In this document: in pieces, positions 19,305-33,100 of the stretch
Layout of the letters: each line of letters begins with the position of its first letter
How positions within the stretch are numbered: position 1 is the first letter of the stretch
Source: Noviluteimonas lactosilytica
Lineage (GTDB): Bacteria > Pseudomonadota > Gammaproteobacteria > Xanthomonadales > Xanthomonadaceae
Length of the DNA stretch: 64,000 bases
Direction: 5' to 3'
Assembly: GCF_020866925.1 (NCBI RefSeq)
Contig: NZ_JAJGAK010000001.1
Coordinates: 1,036,189-1,100,188, forward strand
Position numbers and translations under genes: made by a program
The notes under the pieces: model-generated
Seen by the model: only the letters and a program-made list of their open reading frames with translations
Database searches by the model: none
Told to the model about the DNA's origin: nothing

Positions 19305-19406
19305 GCAGGTGTATGTACCCCGCCGGTCCTGCCAAGCGCCATCCATGGCCAGCCAAGGCCCGTGCGCAAAACCATCCATGGTTTTGCTCGGGGTACATAC
19401 ACCTGC
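19305..19406. repeat. Nested inverted-repeat element
   Basis: The outer arms GCAGGTGTATGTACCCC (19305-19321) and its exact complement (19390-19406) enclose an inner hairpin, GCAAAACCAT (19366-19375) with ATGGTTTTGC (19378-19387). CCATCCATGG occurs twice inside (near 19339 and 19372). Total 102 bases, with no plausible reading frame. It looks like a miniature or REP-type element and lies in the 304-base gap between convergent genes. Confidence 0.7.
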
Positions 19407-19497
19407 ACGTGCCGACCCGCACTTCGGATTCACTCCCTCCACATCTTCAGCAGAAGAGCGGAGACGTCGACGAAGTGGGGGCGATGAATTGTTTGTG

Positions 19498-19525
19498 CGG
19501 AGGGGTGCGCATGCGCACCCCTCCG
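19498..19525. terminator. Perfect 28-base palindrome, possible bidirectional terminator
   Basis: CGGAGGGGTGCGCA (19498-19511) is followed directly by its exact complement (19512-19525). It lies between the 3' ends of the GGDEF and zinc-ribbon genes. No T-run follows on either strand, so intrinsic termination would be weak; a protein-binding site is the alternative. Confidence 0.4.
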
Positions 19526-19567
19526 CCCGTCCGAAGCGACGCGCCCAATCCGTCTACGTGCGACGCG

Positions 19568-19840
19568 TTACTCGGACGACGAAGGCTTCGACTCGGCCGG
19601 CTTCGACTCGATCGGCTTCGCCGACCCCTCGGTCAGGTTCTTCTTTTTGTCGCCGTCTTTCTTGAAGTCGGTCTCGTACCAGCCGCTGCCGGAGAGGCGG
19701 AACGACGGCGCGGTGAGCTGGCGCTTCACCTGGTGCTCCGCGCCGCACGCGGGGCACGTCGTCGGGTCGGGGTCCGACATCTTCTGGAGTCGGTCGAACT
19801 CGTGGCCGCAGGCGGCGCATTCGAAGGCGTAGATGGGCAT
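19568..19840 (-). CDS. FmdB-family zinc-ribbon protein
   Basis: A 90-residue protein with the FmdB zinc ribbon at its N-terminus: MPIYAFECAACGHEFDRLQ gives the first C-x2-C and TTCPACGAE the second. A basic middle (KRQLTAPSFRLSGSGWYETDFKK) is typical of the family, and the tail is Lys/Ser/Glu-rich and probably disordered. The start at 19840 is fixed by the universal MPIYxxxC beginning. Members are thought to be regulators, but no molecular role is established. Its end lies near the palindromes in the 19264-19567 gap. Confidence 0.88.
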   Translation of the reverse strand: MPIYAFECAACGHEFDRLQKMSDPDPTTCPACGAEHQVKRQLTAPSFRLSGSGWYETDFKKDGDKKKNLTEGSAKPIESKPAESKPSSSE

Positions 19841-19871
19841 GGCGATTCGATAGGGTCGGTGCGGTGGGGAA

Positions 19872-21743
<1,872 letters not shown>

Positions 21744-21806
21744 GAGGGGGAGGCGTGCAGCGGGAGGCCGGATTTACCGGCGCATTCTACCCGCCTCCCG
21801 CCCCGT

Positions 21807-24389
<2,583 letters not shown>

Positions 24390-24524
24390 GGGAGGGGATC
24401 CTCATGAAGATGAGCCGGGCGCTGGGCCCGGCAATAGCCTGTAGGTGCGGGCGTGGAGACCGGATGCAAGCCGGGGCCGGGTATCCTGTGCGCCGTTTTC
24501 CAAGGCTCGGCGGGTCGTTTCGGC

Positions 24525-25274
24525 ATGGCGCGGTGGAAGTGGGGGGCGCTCAACGCGCTGCAGGCGGTGATGGTGCTGCTGGTGACGGCGGTCGGTTTCC
24601 CGGTGGCGCTGCTGCTGGGCCTGGTGTCCGGCCCGGGCGCGGCGCTGCGGGTGGCCTCGTGGTATTGGGCGCCGCTGCTGTTCGGCGGCGCGGGCGCGAA
24701 GCTCGTGGTCGAAGGCGCCGAGCGCGTCGACTGGTCGCGGCCGCAGGTGCTGGTCGCCAACCATCAATCGATGTTCGACATTCCCTCGCTGTTCGCCGCG
24801 GTGCCGGTGCCGCTGCGCTTCATGCTCAAGCGCGAACTCGCGTCGATGCCCTTCATCGGCTGGTACGCGCGTTTGATGGGCATGGTGTTCATCGATCGCG
24901 GCAATGCACGCGATGCGAAGCAGAAGCTCGGCGAAGCAGCCGACCGGTTGCGCGACGGCGCGACGCTGGTCGCCTTCCCCGAAGGCACGCGCGGCACGAC
25001 GGGCGTCGTCGGTGCGTTCAAGGGCGGCGCGTTGCAGGTCGCGCTCGATGCAGGCGTGCCGGTGGTGCCGGTCGCGATCGAAGGCACCGGCGCGGTGTTG
25101 CCGCCGTCCGGCTTCCGCGTGCGGCCGGGCACGATCCGCGTGCGCTTCGGCGCGCCGATCGACACCGCGGGGCTGGAGCGCAACGTGCTCGCGACGCAGG
25201 CGCGCGAGGCAATCGTCGGCATGCTGCAGAAAAACAGGGGTCAGAGCACTATTTCGGAGGAAATAGTGCTCTGA
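24525..25274 (+). CDS. plsC: 1-acyl-sn-glycerol-3-phosphate acyltransferase (PlsC-like), 3' end inside a repeat
   Basis: A 249-residue membrane-bound acyltransferase that makes phosphatidate from lysophosphatidate. Two N-terminal hydrophobic segments precede the catalytic NHQSMFD (NHx4D) and the substrate-binding FPEGTRG motif. The ATG at 24525 gives MARWKWGALNALQ; an earlier ATG at 24453 only adds a non-family leader. The last 14 codons (from AAAAACAGGGG on) and the stop TGA at 25272 lie inside the palindromic repeat 25230-25285, so the normal stop has been replaced and the tail NRGQSTISEEIVL is repeat-derived. The enzyme core is intact. Confidence 0.88.
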   Translation: MARWKWGALNALQAVMVLLVTAVGFPVALLLGLVSGPGAALRVASWYWAPLLFGGAGAKLVVEGAERVDWSRPQVLVANHQSMFDIPSLFAAVPVPLRFMLKRELASMPFIGWYARLMGMVFIDRGNARDAKQKLGEAADRLRDGATLVAFPEGTRGTTGVVGAFKGGALQVALDAGVPVVPVAIEGTGAVLPPSGFRVRPGTIRVRFGAPIDTAGLERNVLATQAREAIVGMLQKNRGQSTISEEIVL

Positions 25275-25285
25275 CCCCTGTTTTT
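25230..25285. repeat. Perfect 26-bp-arm palindrome, REP-like, copy 2
   Basis: Arms 25230-25255 and 25260-25285 are exact complements around GGAG. The core ACAGGGGTCAGAGCACTATTTC matches copies at 2183 and 28391 with one base changed (T for C), and that change is compensated in the other arm. Five A or T on the outside give a U-run on both strands. It lies between the convergent acyltransferase and small membrane protein genes, and encodes the end of the former. Confidence 0.92.
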
Positions 25286-25314
25286 GCCGCGCCACGTCGC
25301 GCGGGCGTCGACCA

Positions 25315-25683
25315 TCAGAATTCGATCCGTCCGTGCCAACGCGAACGCTCGGGATCGAAGGTGAGCGTGTAGCGATCCTCCGCGCCGCACGTCCAGGCAT
25401 TCGCGCCGGTCATGACGCAACTCGGCGGCAAGCTTTGCCCGGTCGCGCGGTAGGTGAACGACACGCGGTCGTTCTCGAGGTCCGTCGAGATGGTGATGTC
25501 GCTGGCGTCCCCGGGCAGGTCCACGGGCAGCCAATGCGCCGTCGGTGAGCCTTTGACATCGGTCATCGTGGAGAACCTGGCATCCGGCTTGTCGGGACCG
25601 CTGAGCGCCAGCGACACGATCGCGAACACAGCGAACAGCGCCACCAGCGCGACCGCGCATCGCACGAAGAACCGCGATGTCAT
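25315..25683 (-). CDS. Hypothetical protein with one membrane helix
   Basis: A 122-residue protein that I do not recognise. A basic start (MTSRFFVR) and one hydrophobic segment (about 9-28, CAVALVALFAVFAIVSLAL) suggest a membrane anchor or uncleaved signal, followed by a beta-rich periplasmic domain with two cysteines (PPSCVMTG, AWTCGAED) about 13 residues apart that could form a disulfide. It overlaps the pgeF stop by 4 bases (ATGA), so it is the last gene of an rluD-pgeF operon and is likely translated with it. Its codon use is like its neighbours'. Confidence 0.65.
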   Translation of the reverse strand: MTSRFFVRCAVALVALFAVFAIVSLALSGPDKPDARFSTMTDVKGSPTAHWLPVDLPGDASDITISTDLENDRVSFTYRATGQSLPPSCVMTGANAWTCGAEDRYTLTFDPERSRWHGRIEF

Positions 25684-26426
25684 CGCAGCCACGCGATCGT
25701 CGCCATGCGCCCCGTGCGCCGGTCGCGCCGGTGCGAGAAGAAGCGCGCATCGCCGATCGTGTCGAAGCCGCCGCCGAGCACGTCCATCACGCCCGCATGC
25801 GCGAGGCGCTGGCGCGCGAGTGCGTACAGGTCGACGCGCGAATGCCCCGGCCGCGTGGGAATGAAGGCCGCCGCGGCCGCGGGGTTCTGCGATACGAACG
25901 CATCGAACACTTCGGCGCCGACTTCATACGACGCCTGCCCCGCCGCCGGCCCGAGCCACGCGGCGATGCGTTCGCGCGGCGCATGCATCTGCGCGAGCGT
26001 CGCCTCGAGCACGCCGGCCGCGAGGCCGCGCCATCCGGCGTGCGCGACGCCGAGTTCGTCGCCGTCGCGCGAAGCGAAGACGACGGGCATGCAGTCGGCG
26101 GTGAGGATCGCGAGCACGGTGCCGCGATGGCGCGTCACCGCCGCATCGGCTTCCGGTTCGTCGGCCCCGGGTTCGACGACGACGTGCGTGCCGTGGACCT
26201 GGCGCAGCCAGCGCGGGCGCGACGGCAACGCGAACCGCTCGACCAGTTCCGCGCGATTGCGTTCGACGACATCGGCGTCGTCGCCGCTGCGCAGGCCGAG
26301 GTTGAACGTATCGAACGGCGCCACCGAATGACCCGCGCCGTAACGCATCGTGGTGAACGCCGCGACGTTGCCCGGCGCATCCCAGTCGGCGTGCACCACC
26401 GCTTCGGCGGGAAGCGTGTCGCTCAC
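25680..26426 (-). CDS. pgeF: Peptidoglycan editing factor PgeF (YfiH), multicopper-oxidase-like fold
   Basis: A 248-residue protein of the DUF152/YfiH family; in E. coli it hydrolyses wrongly incorporated residues in UDP-MurNAc precursors, and relatives act as purine nucleoside phosphorylases. The metal-site motifs are present: [21 protein letters not shown] and [15 protein letters not shown]. It starts at GTG overlapping the rluD stop (GTGA). rluD next to pgeF is a widespread pairing. The exact activity in this species is uncertain. Confidence 0.9.
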   Translation of the reverse strand: MSDTLPAEAVVHADWDAPGNVAAFTTMRYGAGHSVAPFDTFNLGLRSGDDADVVERNRAELVERFALPSRPRWLRQVHGTHVVVEPGADEPEADAAVTRHRGTVLAILTADCMPVVFASRDGDELGVAHAGWRGLAAGVLEATLAQMHAPRERIAAWLGPAAGQASYEVGAEVFDAFVSQNPAAAAAFIPTRPGHSRVDLYALARQRLAHAGVMDVLGGGFDTIGDARFFSHRRDRRTGRMATIAWLR

Positions 26427-27412
26427 CGCGCCGACTCCGCCGCCGCGCGCTGGTCGTCGCGCAGGGCGTCCATCAACGCGCGCAGATCCGCGGGCACCGG
26501 TGCGGTGCAACGGATCGGCTCACCGCTGAGCGGGTGCGCGAATTCGAGGGTTTCGGCGTGCAGCGCCTGGCGCTTGAATCCGCGCAGCGCTTCGACGAGT
26601 TCCGGGGTCGCGCCGCGCGGGAGCTTCAACGGCCCGCCGTACAGCGGATCGCCGACGATCGGGTGCTTGAGGTGCGCCATGTGCACGCGGATCTGGTGCG
26701 TGCGGCCGGTTTCGAGGCGGCATTCCAGCGCGGTGTGCGCGCGGAAGCGTTCGCGCAGGCGGTAATGCGTCACCGCGTCCTTGCCGTCGTCGCGCACCGC
26801 CATGCGGATGCGGTCGCGGGGGTGGCGGTCGATCGGGGCGTTCGCGGTGCCGCCGGACACGAGCGCGCCCACGACCACGGCGAGGTACTGGCGATGCACG
26901 CCGCGCGCCGACAACTGTTCGACCAGCGAGGTATGCGCCGGCAGCGTGCGTGCGACGACCATGACCCCGGAGGTGTCCTTGTCGAGGCGATGCACGATGC
27001 CCGCGCGCGGCAGCGCGTTCAGCGACGGGTCGCGATGCAGCAACGCATTGACCAGCGTGCCGGCCGGGTTGCCCGCGCCCGGATGGACGACGAGGCCCGC
27101 GGGCTTGTCGAGGACGAACACCGCGTCGTCTTCGTAGAGGATGTCGAGGGCGATGTCCTCGGGCTCGGCGTCGGTCTGGATCTCGAGCACCACGTCGAGG
27201 GTCACCGCCTCGCCGCCGCGCACGGGATCGCGCGGCCGCACGGGCCGGCCATCGAGCAGGGCGTCGCCGGATTTGATCCACTCGGCCAGGCGCGACCGCG
27301 AGAACTCGGGGAACAATTCGGCCAGCACCGCGTCGAAGCGTCGGCCAGCCGCGGCCTCCGGCACGACGGCGGTGCGCGCGGCGGCGCCGGCGGCGGGATC
27401 GTTGGGTGTCAT
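26423..27412 (-). CDS. rluD: 23S rRNA pseudouridine synthase RluD
   Basis: A 329-residue enzyme that converts uridines in helix 69 of 23S rRNA to pseudouridine. An N-terminal S4-like domain ([18 protein letters not shown]) precedes the catalytic domain with the active Asp in [17 protein letters not shown], followed by [31 protein letters not shown]-type motifs (seen here in two pieces). The length is typical. It is divergent from bamD, a conserved neighbour pair (bamD-rluD-pgeF-clpB) in gammaproteobacteria. Confidence 0.94.
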   Translation of the reverse strand: MTPNDPAAGAAARTAVVPEAAAGRRFDAVLAELFPEFSRSRLAEWIKSGDALLDGRPVRPRDPVRGGEAVTLDVVLEIQTDAEPEDIALDILYEDDAVFVLDKPAGLVVHPGAGNPAGTLVNALLHRDPSLNALPRAGIVHRLDKDTSGVMVVARTLPAHTSLVEQLSARGVHRQYLAVVVGALVSGGTANAPIDRHPRDRIRMAVRDDGKDAVTHYRLRERFRAHTALECRLETGRTHQIRVHMAHLKHPIVGDPLYGGPLKLPRGATPELVEALRGFKRQALHAETLEFAHPLSGEPIRCTAPVPADLRALMDALRDDQRAAAESAR

Positions 27413-27470
27413 GCGCGCTCCGGTTCAGCCGGCGGTCCCGGATGCGGGCCGGCGGCGGTTGGCAGGCTGC

Positions 27471-27476
27471 TATTAT
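27471..27476 (+). promoter_or_regulatory. Possible -10 box of bamD
   Basis: TATTAT, 47 bases upstream of the bamD ATG in the 111-base divergent gap. No matching -35 hexamer is evident at 16-18 bases, so confidence is low. Confidence 0.25.
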
Positions 27477-27523
27477 CGACCCTTCGTGCGCCCTCCGCGC
27501 CCCTCCAGTACACGCCCCAGCCC

Positions 27524-28384
27524 ATGACCCAGCGCTCCATCACGCGTTCCCTCCACCTGGTGCTCCTCGTCGCCGTCCTCTTCGGCGCGACCGGGTGCGA
27601 GTCGATCAGCAAGCTCTGGAAGAACGAAGACGCCAACGAAGGCCAACCGGTCGACGTCCTGTACGACAAGGGCCACGAGCTGATGACCGAAGGTCGCTGG
27701 GCGAGCGCGTCGGAAACCTTCCAGCGCCTGATCGCCCAGTACCCGTACGGCGCCTACACCGAGCAGGCGCTCATGGAAATGGCGTACGCGCAGTTCAAGT
27801 CGGGCAGGCACGACGACGCGGTGTCGACGATCGACCGCTTCATCCGCACCTACCCGACGCACAAGAACATCCCGTACTTCTATTACCTGCGCGGCCTGTC
27901 CAACGCCACGCGCAACGCGATCTTCCTGCAGCAGGTGTTCTCGCTGGAGTCGAGCAACCGCGACCTGACCACGCCGATGCAGGCGTACAACGATTTCTCG
28001 ATCGTGGTCGAGCGTTACCCGAACAGCCGTTACGTGCACGACGCGGCCGCGCGCATGATCGAATTGCGCGACCTGTTCGCCAAGCACGAACTCGACACCG
28101 GCCTGTACTACCTGCGCCGCGGCGCCAACGTCGCCGCGATCTCGCGCGCCAAGTACCTGATCGAAACCTACCCGCAGAGCAAGTGGCAGAACGACGCGGT
28201 CGCGCTGCTCGCCGTCGCCTACGACGAGCTGGGCAACGAAACCCTCGCCGCCGACGCGCGTCGCGTGCTGAAGGAAAACGAGCCGGACCATCCGTTGTTC
28301 GCCGGCGAGTGGCCGGACTTCCCGTCGAAGTTCCGCAAGCTCAATCCCTTCGCGGGCGAGAAGTCGGGCGCCGAGCGCGACTGA
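27524..28384 (+). CDS. bamD: Outer membrane assembly lipoprotein BamD
   Basis: A 286-residue lipoprotein of the BAM complex, which inserts beta-barrel proteins in the outer membrane. The signal ends with FGATGC, giving lipidated Cys25. Five TPR units follow, with family segments DVLYDKGHELMTEGRWASA, AYAQFKSGRHDDAVSTIDR, and RDLFAKHELDTGLYYLRRG. The frame is open far upstream because of GC-rich bias, but the ATG at 27524 gives the lipoprotein signal. A half-copy of the REP-like repeat begins 7 bases after the stop. Confidence 0.95.
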   Translation: MTQRSITRSLHLVLLVAVLFGATGCESISKLWKNEDANEGQPVDVLYDKGHELMTEGRWASASETFQRLIAQYPYGAYTEQALMEMAYAQFKSGRHDDAVSTIDRFIRTYPTHKNIPYFYYLRGLSNATRNAIFLQQVFSLESSNRDLTTPMQAYNDFSIVVERYPNSRYVHDAAARMIELRDLFAKHELDTGLYYLRRGANVAAISRAKYLIETYPQSKWQNDAVALLAVAYDELGNETLAADARRVLKENEPDHPLFAGEWPDFPSKFRKLNPFAGEKSGAERD

Positions 28385-28390
28385 CGAGCG

Positions 28391-28415
28391 AAAACAGGGG
28401 TCAGAGCACCATTTC
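28391..28415. repeat. REP-like half-site, copy 3
   Basis: AAAACAGGGGTCAGAGCACC and the following ATTTC match one arm of the palindromes at 2183 and 25230; the second arm is absent. A different hairpin starts 2 bases later. Confidence 0.8.
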
Positions 28416-28416
28416 G

Positions 28417-28443
28417 AAACGGCGGCCGCGAGGTCGCCGTTTT
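28417..28443. terminator. Bidirectional terminator between bamD and nadE
   Basis: AAACGGCG (28417-28424) pairs with CGCCGTTT (28435-28442); inside, GCC and GGT close a GCGA tetraloop. Outer A and T runs give a short U-tract on each strand. The genes on both sides converge here. Confidence 0.65.
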
Positions 28444-28458
28444 CGTTTGGCGATCCGC

Positions 28459-30102
28459 TCAGCCGTACCCGTTCGTGATCGGGTAACGGCGCTCGCGGCC
28501 GAATGCGCGACGCGAGACCTTCGGGCCCGGGGCGGCCTGGTGGCGTTTCCATTCGCTGATGCGCACGAGGCGCAGCACGCGGTCGACCGTCGCGGCGTCG
28601 AAGCCGGCGGACACGATCTCGTCGCGCGCCTGTTCGAGGTCGACGTGGCGATACAGGATCGCGTCGAGCACGTCGTACGGCGGCAGGGAGTCCTGGTCTT
28701 TCTGGTTTTCGCGCAGTTCCGCCGACGGCGGGCGGTCGATCACGTCGACGGGGATCGGCATGCCGCCGTGCGGCGCGGAGCCGCCGAAGGCGTTGCGCCA
28801 GCGCGCGAGTGCGTAGACCTCGGTCTTGTACAGGTCCTTGATCGGGGCGTAGCCGCCGCACATGTCGCCGTAGATCGTCGCGTAGCCGACCGCGTACTCG
28901 CTCTTGTTGCCCGTCGTGAGCAGCAGGCCGCCGAACTTGTTCGACAACGCCATCAGGATCACGCCGCGGCTGCGCGATTGCAGGTTTTCTTCGGTCACAT
29001 CGGGCGCCTGTCCTTCGAACAACGGCGCCAGCGCTTCGAGGAATCCGGCGAACGGTTTCTCGATCGACACCGCTTCGAGCTTCACGCCGAGCGAGCGGCA
29101 CTGCACGTCGGCCAGGTCGTTCGACATGCCGGCGGTGTAACGCGACGGCAGGCGCACCGCGGTGACGTTGTCCGCGCCGAGCGCATCCACCGCGAGCGCG
29201 AGCACCATCGCCGAATCGATGCCGCCCGACAAACCGAGCCACGTCTTCGTGAATCCGTTCTTGCCGCAGTAATCGCGGATGCCGCGCACGATCGCGCGCC
29301 ACGCGAGTGCGTCGCGGCTTTCCTCTTCTTCGATCGGCCACGCGACGGGCGCGAACTTCCGCGTCGCGCCGTCGAAGTCGGCGACGAGCCAGTGATCCTC
29401 GAACGCGCGCGCGGCGGGATGCACCTTGCCGTCGCCGTCGGCGATCACCGACGCGCCGTCGAACACCACCGCGTCCTGCCCGCCAACGAGGTTGAGATAC
29501 GCGAGCGCGACGCCGGATTCGCGCACGCGCTCGGCGATGAGGTTGTCGCGCTGCGCGTGCTTGTCGCGCTCGAACGGCGAAGCGTTGGGTACGAGGATGA
29601 GTTGCGCACCAGCGTCCACCGTGCGTGCGACCGGCTCGGCGAACCACAGGTCTTCGCAGATCACGACACCGACATTGACGCCGTCGAGTTCGAACACGCA
29701 CGACTCGCCGTCGGGATCGACGTCGAAGTAGCGACGCTCGTCGAACACCGCGTAGTTCGGCAACTCGCACTTGCGATACGTCTGCGCGACGTCACCATCG
29801 CGCAGCACGCTCGCGGCGTTGTAGACGATCGCGCCGACCGCCTGCGGCCAGCCGACGACGGCCACGATGCCGGTCGCCGCTTTCGCGATCTCCTGGATCG
29901 CGCGTTCGCAGTCGAGCAGGAAGCGCGGTCGCAGCAGCAGGTCTTCCGGCGGATAGCCGCTGACCGCGAGCTCGGGGAACAGGACGATGTCGGCGCGATG
30001 TTCGTCGCGCGCCTGCGCGATGAGGCGCGCGATGCGATCGGTGTTCGCGGCGACCGCGCCCACCGGGAAGTCGAACTGCGCCAGGGCGATGCGGAGCGTC
30101 AT
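28459..30102 (-). CDS. nadE: Glutamine-dependent NAD+ synthetase
   Basis: A 547-residue two-domain enzyme that makes NAD+ from nicotinate adenine dinucleotide, ATP and glutamine. The N-terminal nitrilase-type amidase (1-270) shows the Glu in LFPELAVSGYPPED, the Lys in YRKCELPNY and the nucleophile Cys in VVICEDLWF. The C-terminal synthetase has the PP-loop LSGGIDSAMVLAL and ends with the typical RISEWKRHQAAPGPKVS segment. It converges on bamD. Length is normal for the fused form. Confidence 0.96.
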   Translation of the reverse strand: MTLRIALAQFDFPVGAVAANTDRIARLIAQARDEHRADIVLFPELAVSGYPPEDLLLRPRFLLDCERAIQEIAKAATGIVAVVGWPQAVGAIVYNAASVLRDGDVAQTYRKCELPNYAVFDERRYFDVDPDGESCVFELDGVNVGVVICEDLWFAEPVARTVDAGAQLILVPNASPFERDKHAQRDNLIAERVRESGVALAYLNLVGGQDAVVFDGASVIADGDGKVHPAARAFEDHWLVADFDGATRKFAPVAWPIEEEESRDALAWRAIVRGIRDYCGKNGFTKTWLGLSGGIDSAMVLALAVDALGADNVTAVRLPSRYTAGMSNDLADVQCRSLGVKLEAVSIEKPFAGFLEALAPLFEGQAPDVTEENLQSRSRGVILMALSNKFGGLLLTTGNKSEYAVGYATIYGDMCGGYAPIKDLYKTEVYALARWRNAFGGSAPHGGMPIPVDVIDRPPSAELRENQKDQDSLPPYDVLDAILYRHVDLEQARDEIVSAGFDAATVDRVLRLVRISEWKRHQAAPGPKVSRRAFGRERRYPITNGYG

Positions 30103-30151
30103 GCCGCGCAGTCTACCCGGCCGCGCTGCGTGCCACGCGTCAAGCCACGAC

Positions 30152-33100
30152 TCACCCTACGAACAGGCCCGCGAGCTGCTCCGGCGCCACCGGCTTCACG
30201 AGGTGCAGGTCGAATCCGGCTTCGATCGCGCGCTGGCGGTCGGCCTCCTGCCCGTACCCGGTGACCGCGATGACGGTGGCCGCCTGCGTGCGCGGGTCGG
30301 CGCGCAGGCGGCGGACGACGTCGTAGCCGTTCATGCCCGGCAGGCCGATGTCGAGCAGTACGACGTCCGGCGGGGATTCCTGCGCGAGCACCAGCGCCGC
30401 GTCGCCGTCGTGCGCGACGCGCACGTCGTGCCCGAACGCTTCGAGCAGGTGCGCGAGCGTCTGTGCGGCATCGATGTTGTCGTCGACCACCAGCACGCGA
30501 CGCGACGCCAGCTGCGCAGCGGGCGGTGCAGCGACCGGCGTGCGTTCATCGGGCGGGGCCGCGGACACCGGCAAGGTCACGATGAATTCCGAGCCGCGCC
30601 CGGCGCCGTCGCTCCGCGCGATGATCGCACCGCCGTGCAGTTCGACCAGGCTGCGCACGACGGTGAGGCCGATGCCGAGCCCGCCCTGCGAACGATCCAG
30701 TCCGCGTCGCGCCTGCGCGAACAGGTCGAACACATGTTCGATCGTGTCCGGCTCCAGGCCGATGCCGTTGTCCCGCACGCGCAGTTCGACGACATCGCCG
30801 TGCGTGCGCAGCGAGACGGTGACGTGGCCGCCCGGATCGGTGTACTTCGCCGCATTGGTGAACAGGTTGACGAAGATCTGTTCGAGCCGCACCGGATCGC
30901 CCGACACCATCACCGGCCGTCCCGGCATGGTGACCGCGACATCGTGGTGCTTGTCGTCCATCGCGCCCTGCACGCTTTCCAGCGCGCGATCGATCACGCC
31001 GCGCAGGTCCAGGCGCGTGCGATCGATGTCGATCAATCCGCGCGTGATGCGCGAGACGTCGAGCAGATCGTTGACCAGGCGCCCCAGGTTGCCGGTCTGC
31101 CGTTGCAGCACGTCGAGCAGGTGGCGCGTGCGGTCGCTTTCGTTCGTCGCGCCCGCCTGCAGCAGCGCGACTGCGTTGCGCACCGGCGCGAGCGGATTGC
31201 GCAACTCGTGCGCGAGCATCGCGAGGAACTCGTCCTTGCGCCGGTCGGCGTGCTGCAACTGCGCCATCAACGACTCGATGCGGCGCCGCGCGAGCACGTG
31301 CTCGGTGACCTCGTAGGAGAACACGAGGATCGAATCGATCGTCCCGTCGTCTTCGCGCACCGGCTGGAACACGAAGTTGAAGATCGAATCCTCCAGCTTC
31401 CCGGTGTTGGTGCGATCCAGGTGCGCGAGCGCCTCGGTGCCGATGTACGGCTCGCCGGTGCGGCGCACCTGGTCGAGCAGGCCGATGAAGGGTTGGCCTT
31501 CGAGTTCCGGCAGCGCTTCGCGAATGGGCTTGCCGATGATCGGCCGATTGCCCGCGAGCGCGAGGTATGTCGCGTTACCCAGCTCGATGACGTGGTCGGG
31601 GCCGCGCAGCAGGGCGAACGCCGCGGGGGCCTGTTCGAACAGGTCGCGCAGCAGGGTGCGCTGGCGTTCCACTTCGCGGCGACGCTGCGCGCGTTCGATC
31701 TGCAACGCGACGCGCGCGAGCAGTTCCTTCGCGGAAAACGGTTTGACGAGGTAGTCGTCGGCGCCGCCTTCCATGCCGTCGGCGCGCGCGTCCTCGCCGG
31801 CGCGCGCGGAGAGCATCACGATCGGCAGGTGGCGCGTGCGCGGGTCTTCGCGCAACGCGGCGGTGAGGCCGAAGCCATCGAGGCCCGGCATCATCACGTC
31901 GGTGAGCACGAGGTCCGGCAGGTGTTCCTGCGCGGCGGCCAATGCGTCGTTGCCGTTGCCGACCGCACGCACCGTGTAGCCGTCGCCTTCGAGCAGGCGG
32001 CGCACGTAGTCGCGCATGTCGGCATTGTCGTCGGCGAGCAGGATCTTGCCCTGCAGGATCGTGCCGTGCGATGTCGCGTGCGTATCGACGGCCGGCGCAT
32101 CGGAGGTCGCCGCGAGCCAGCGTTCGGCTTCCTCAACGTAGCTCGCCGCCGCGGTGCCGGGCATCGCGGCATCGATGGCTTCCACGATGTGTTCCGCGGG
32201 CAGGTGCGTGCGGCCCATCGGCAGCGACACGGTGAAGCGCGTGCCGATGCCCGGCGTACTGTGCGCATCGATCCGCCCGCCGTGCATTTTCACCAGTTCG
32301 TGCACGAGCGCCAGGCCGATGCCCGAGCCTTCGTGCGTGCGGGCGCGGGCGTCCTGCACGCGATGGAAGCGTTCGAACAGGCGCGGCAGTTCTTCCGGTG
32401 CGATGCCGATGCCGGAGTCCTCGACGATCAACACCGCATGGCCGCGCTCTTCGCGCATGCTCACGCGAATGCCGCCGTCGAAGGTGAACTTGAACGCGTT
32501 CGACAACAGGTTGAGGACGATCTTCTCCCACATGTCGCGATCGATGTAGACCGGCGCGGACAACGCGGGCGCGTCCACATCGAGCTGCAGGCCGGCCTTC
32601 TCGGTGGCCGAACGGAACATGCTCGCCAACTCCGCGGTGTAGGCGTCGAGTTGCACGGGCACGTAACGCGCCTGCACGCGTCCCGCTTCGATCCGCGAGA
32701 AGTCGAGCAGCGCGTTGACCAGGCGCAGCAGGCGTTGCGCGTTGCGATGCACGGCGGCGAGGTCTTCGCCGAGCAGCGCCTGCGTGTCGCCACGCAACGC
32801 TTCCTCGACGGGCGCGAGCAACAATGTGAGCGGCGTGCGGAATTCGTGGCTGATGTTGCTGAAGAACGTGGTCTTCGCGCGGTCGAGCGCGGCCAACTGT
32901 TCGGCGCGGCGCTTTTCGTGCTCGTAGGCCTGCGCGTTGGCGAGGCTGGTCGAGATCTGTCCCGCGACCATCTGCAGGAAGTCGCGATAGCCCTCGTCGA
33001 ACAGGCGATACGGATTCAGCGCGGCGACGAGCCAGAGGGTGTGGTTCGCATCGCCCGACGCCACCGGCAACACGATCGCCTGCATCGGGGCGTCTTCCCA

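Noticed and set aside
24415-24433. GC-rich hairpin GCCGGGCGCTGGGCCCGGC between clpB and the acyltransferase gene
   Set aside because: It lies between divergent starts and has no U-run, so it is not a terminator; such short GC hairpins are expected by chance at this base composition.
24390-24524. Possible sigma-32 promoter of clpB (CTTGCAT with a weak downstream box)
   Set aside because: Only five of seven -35 bases match and there is no acceptable CCCATnT box at the right distance.
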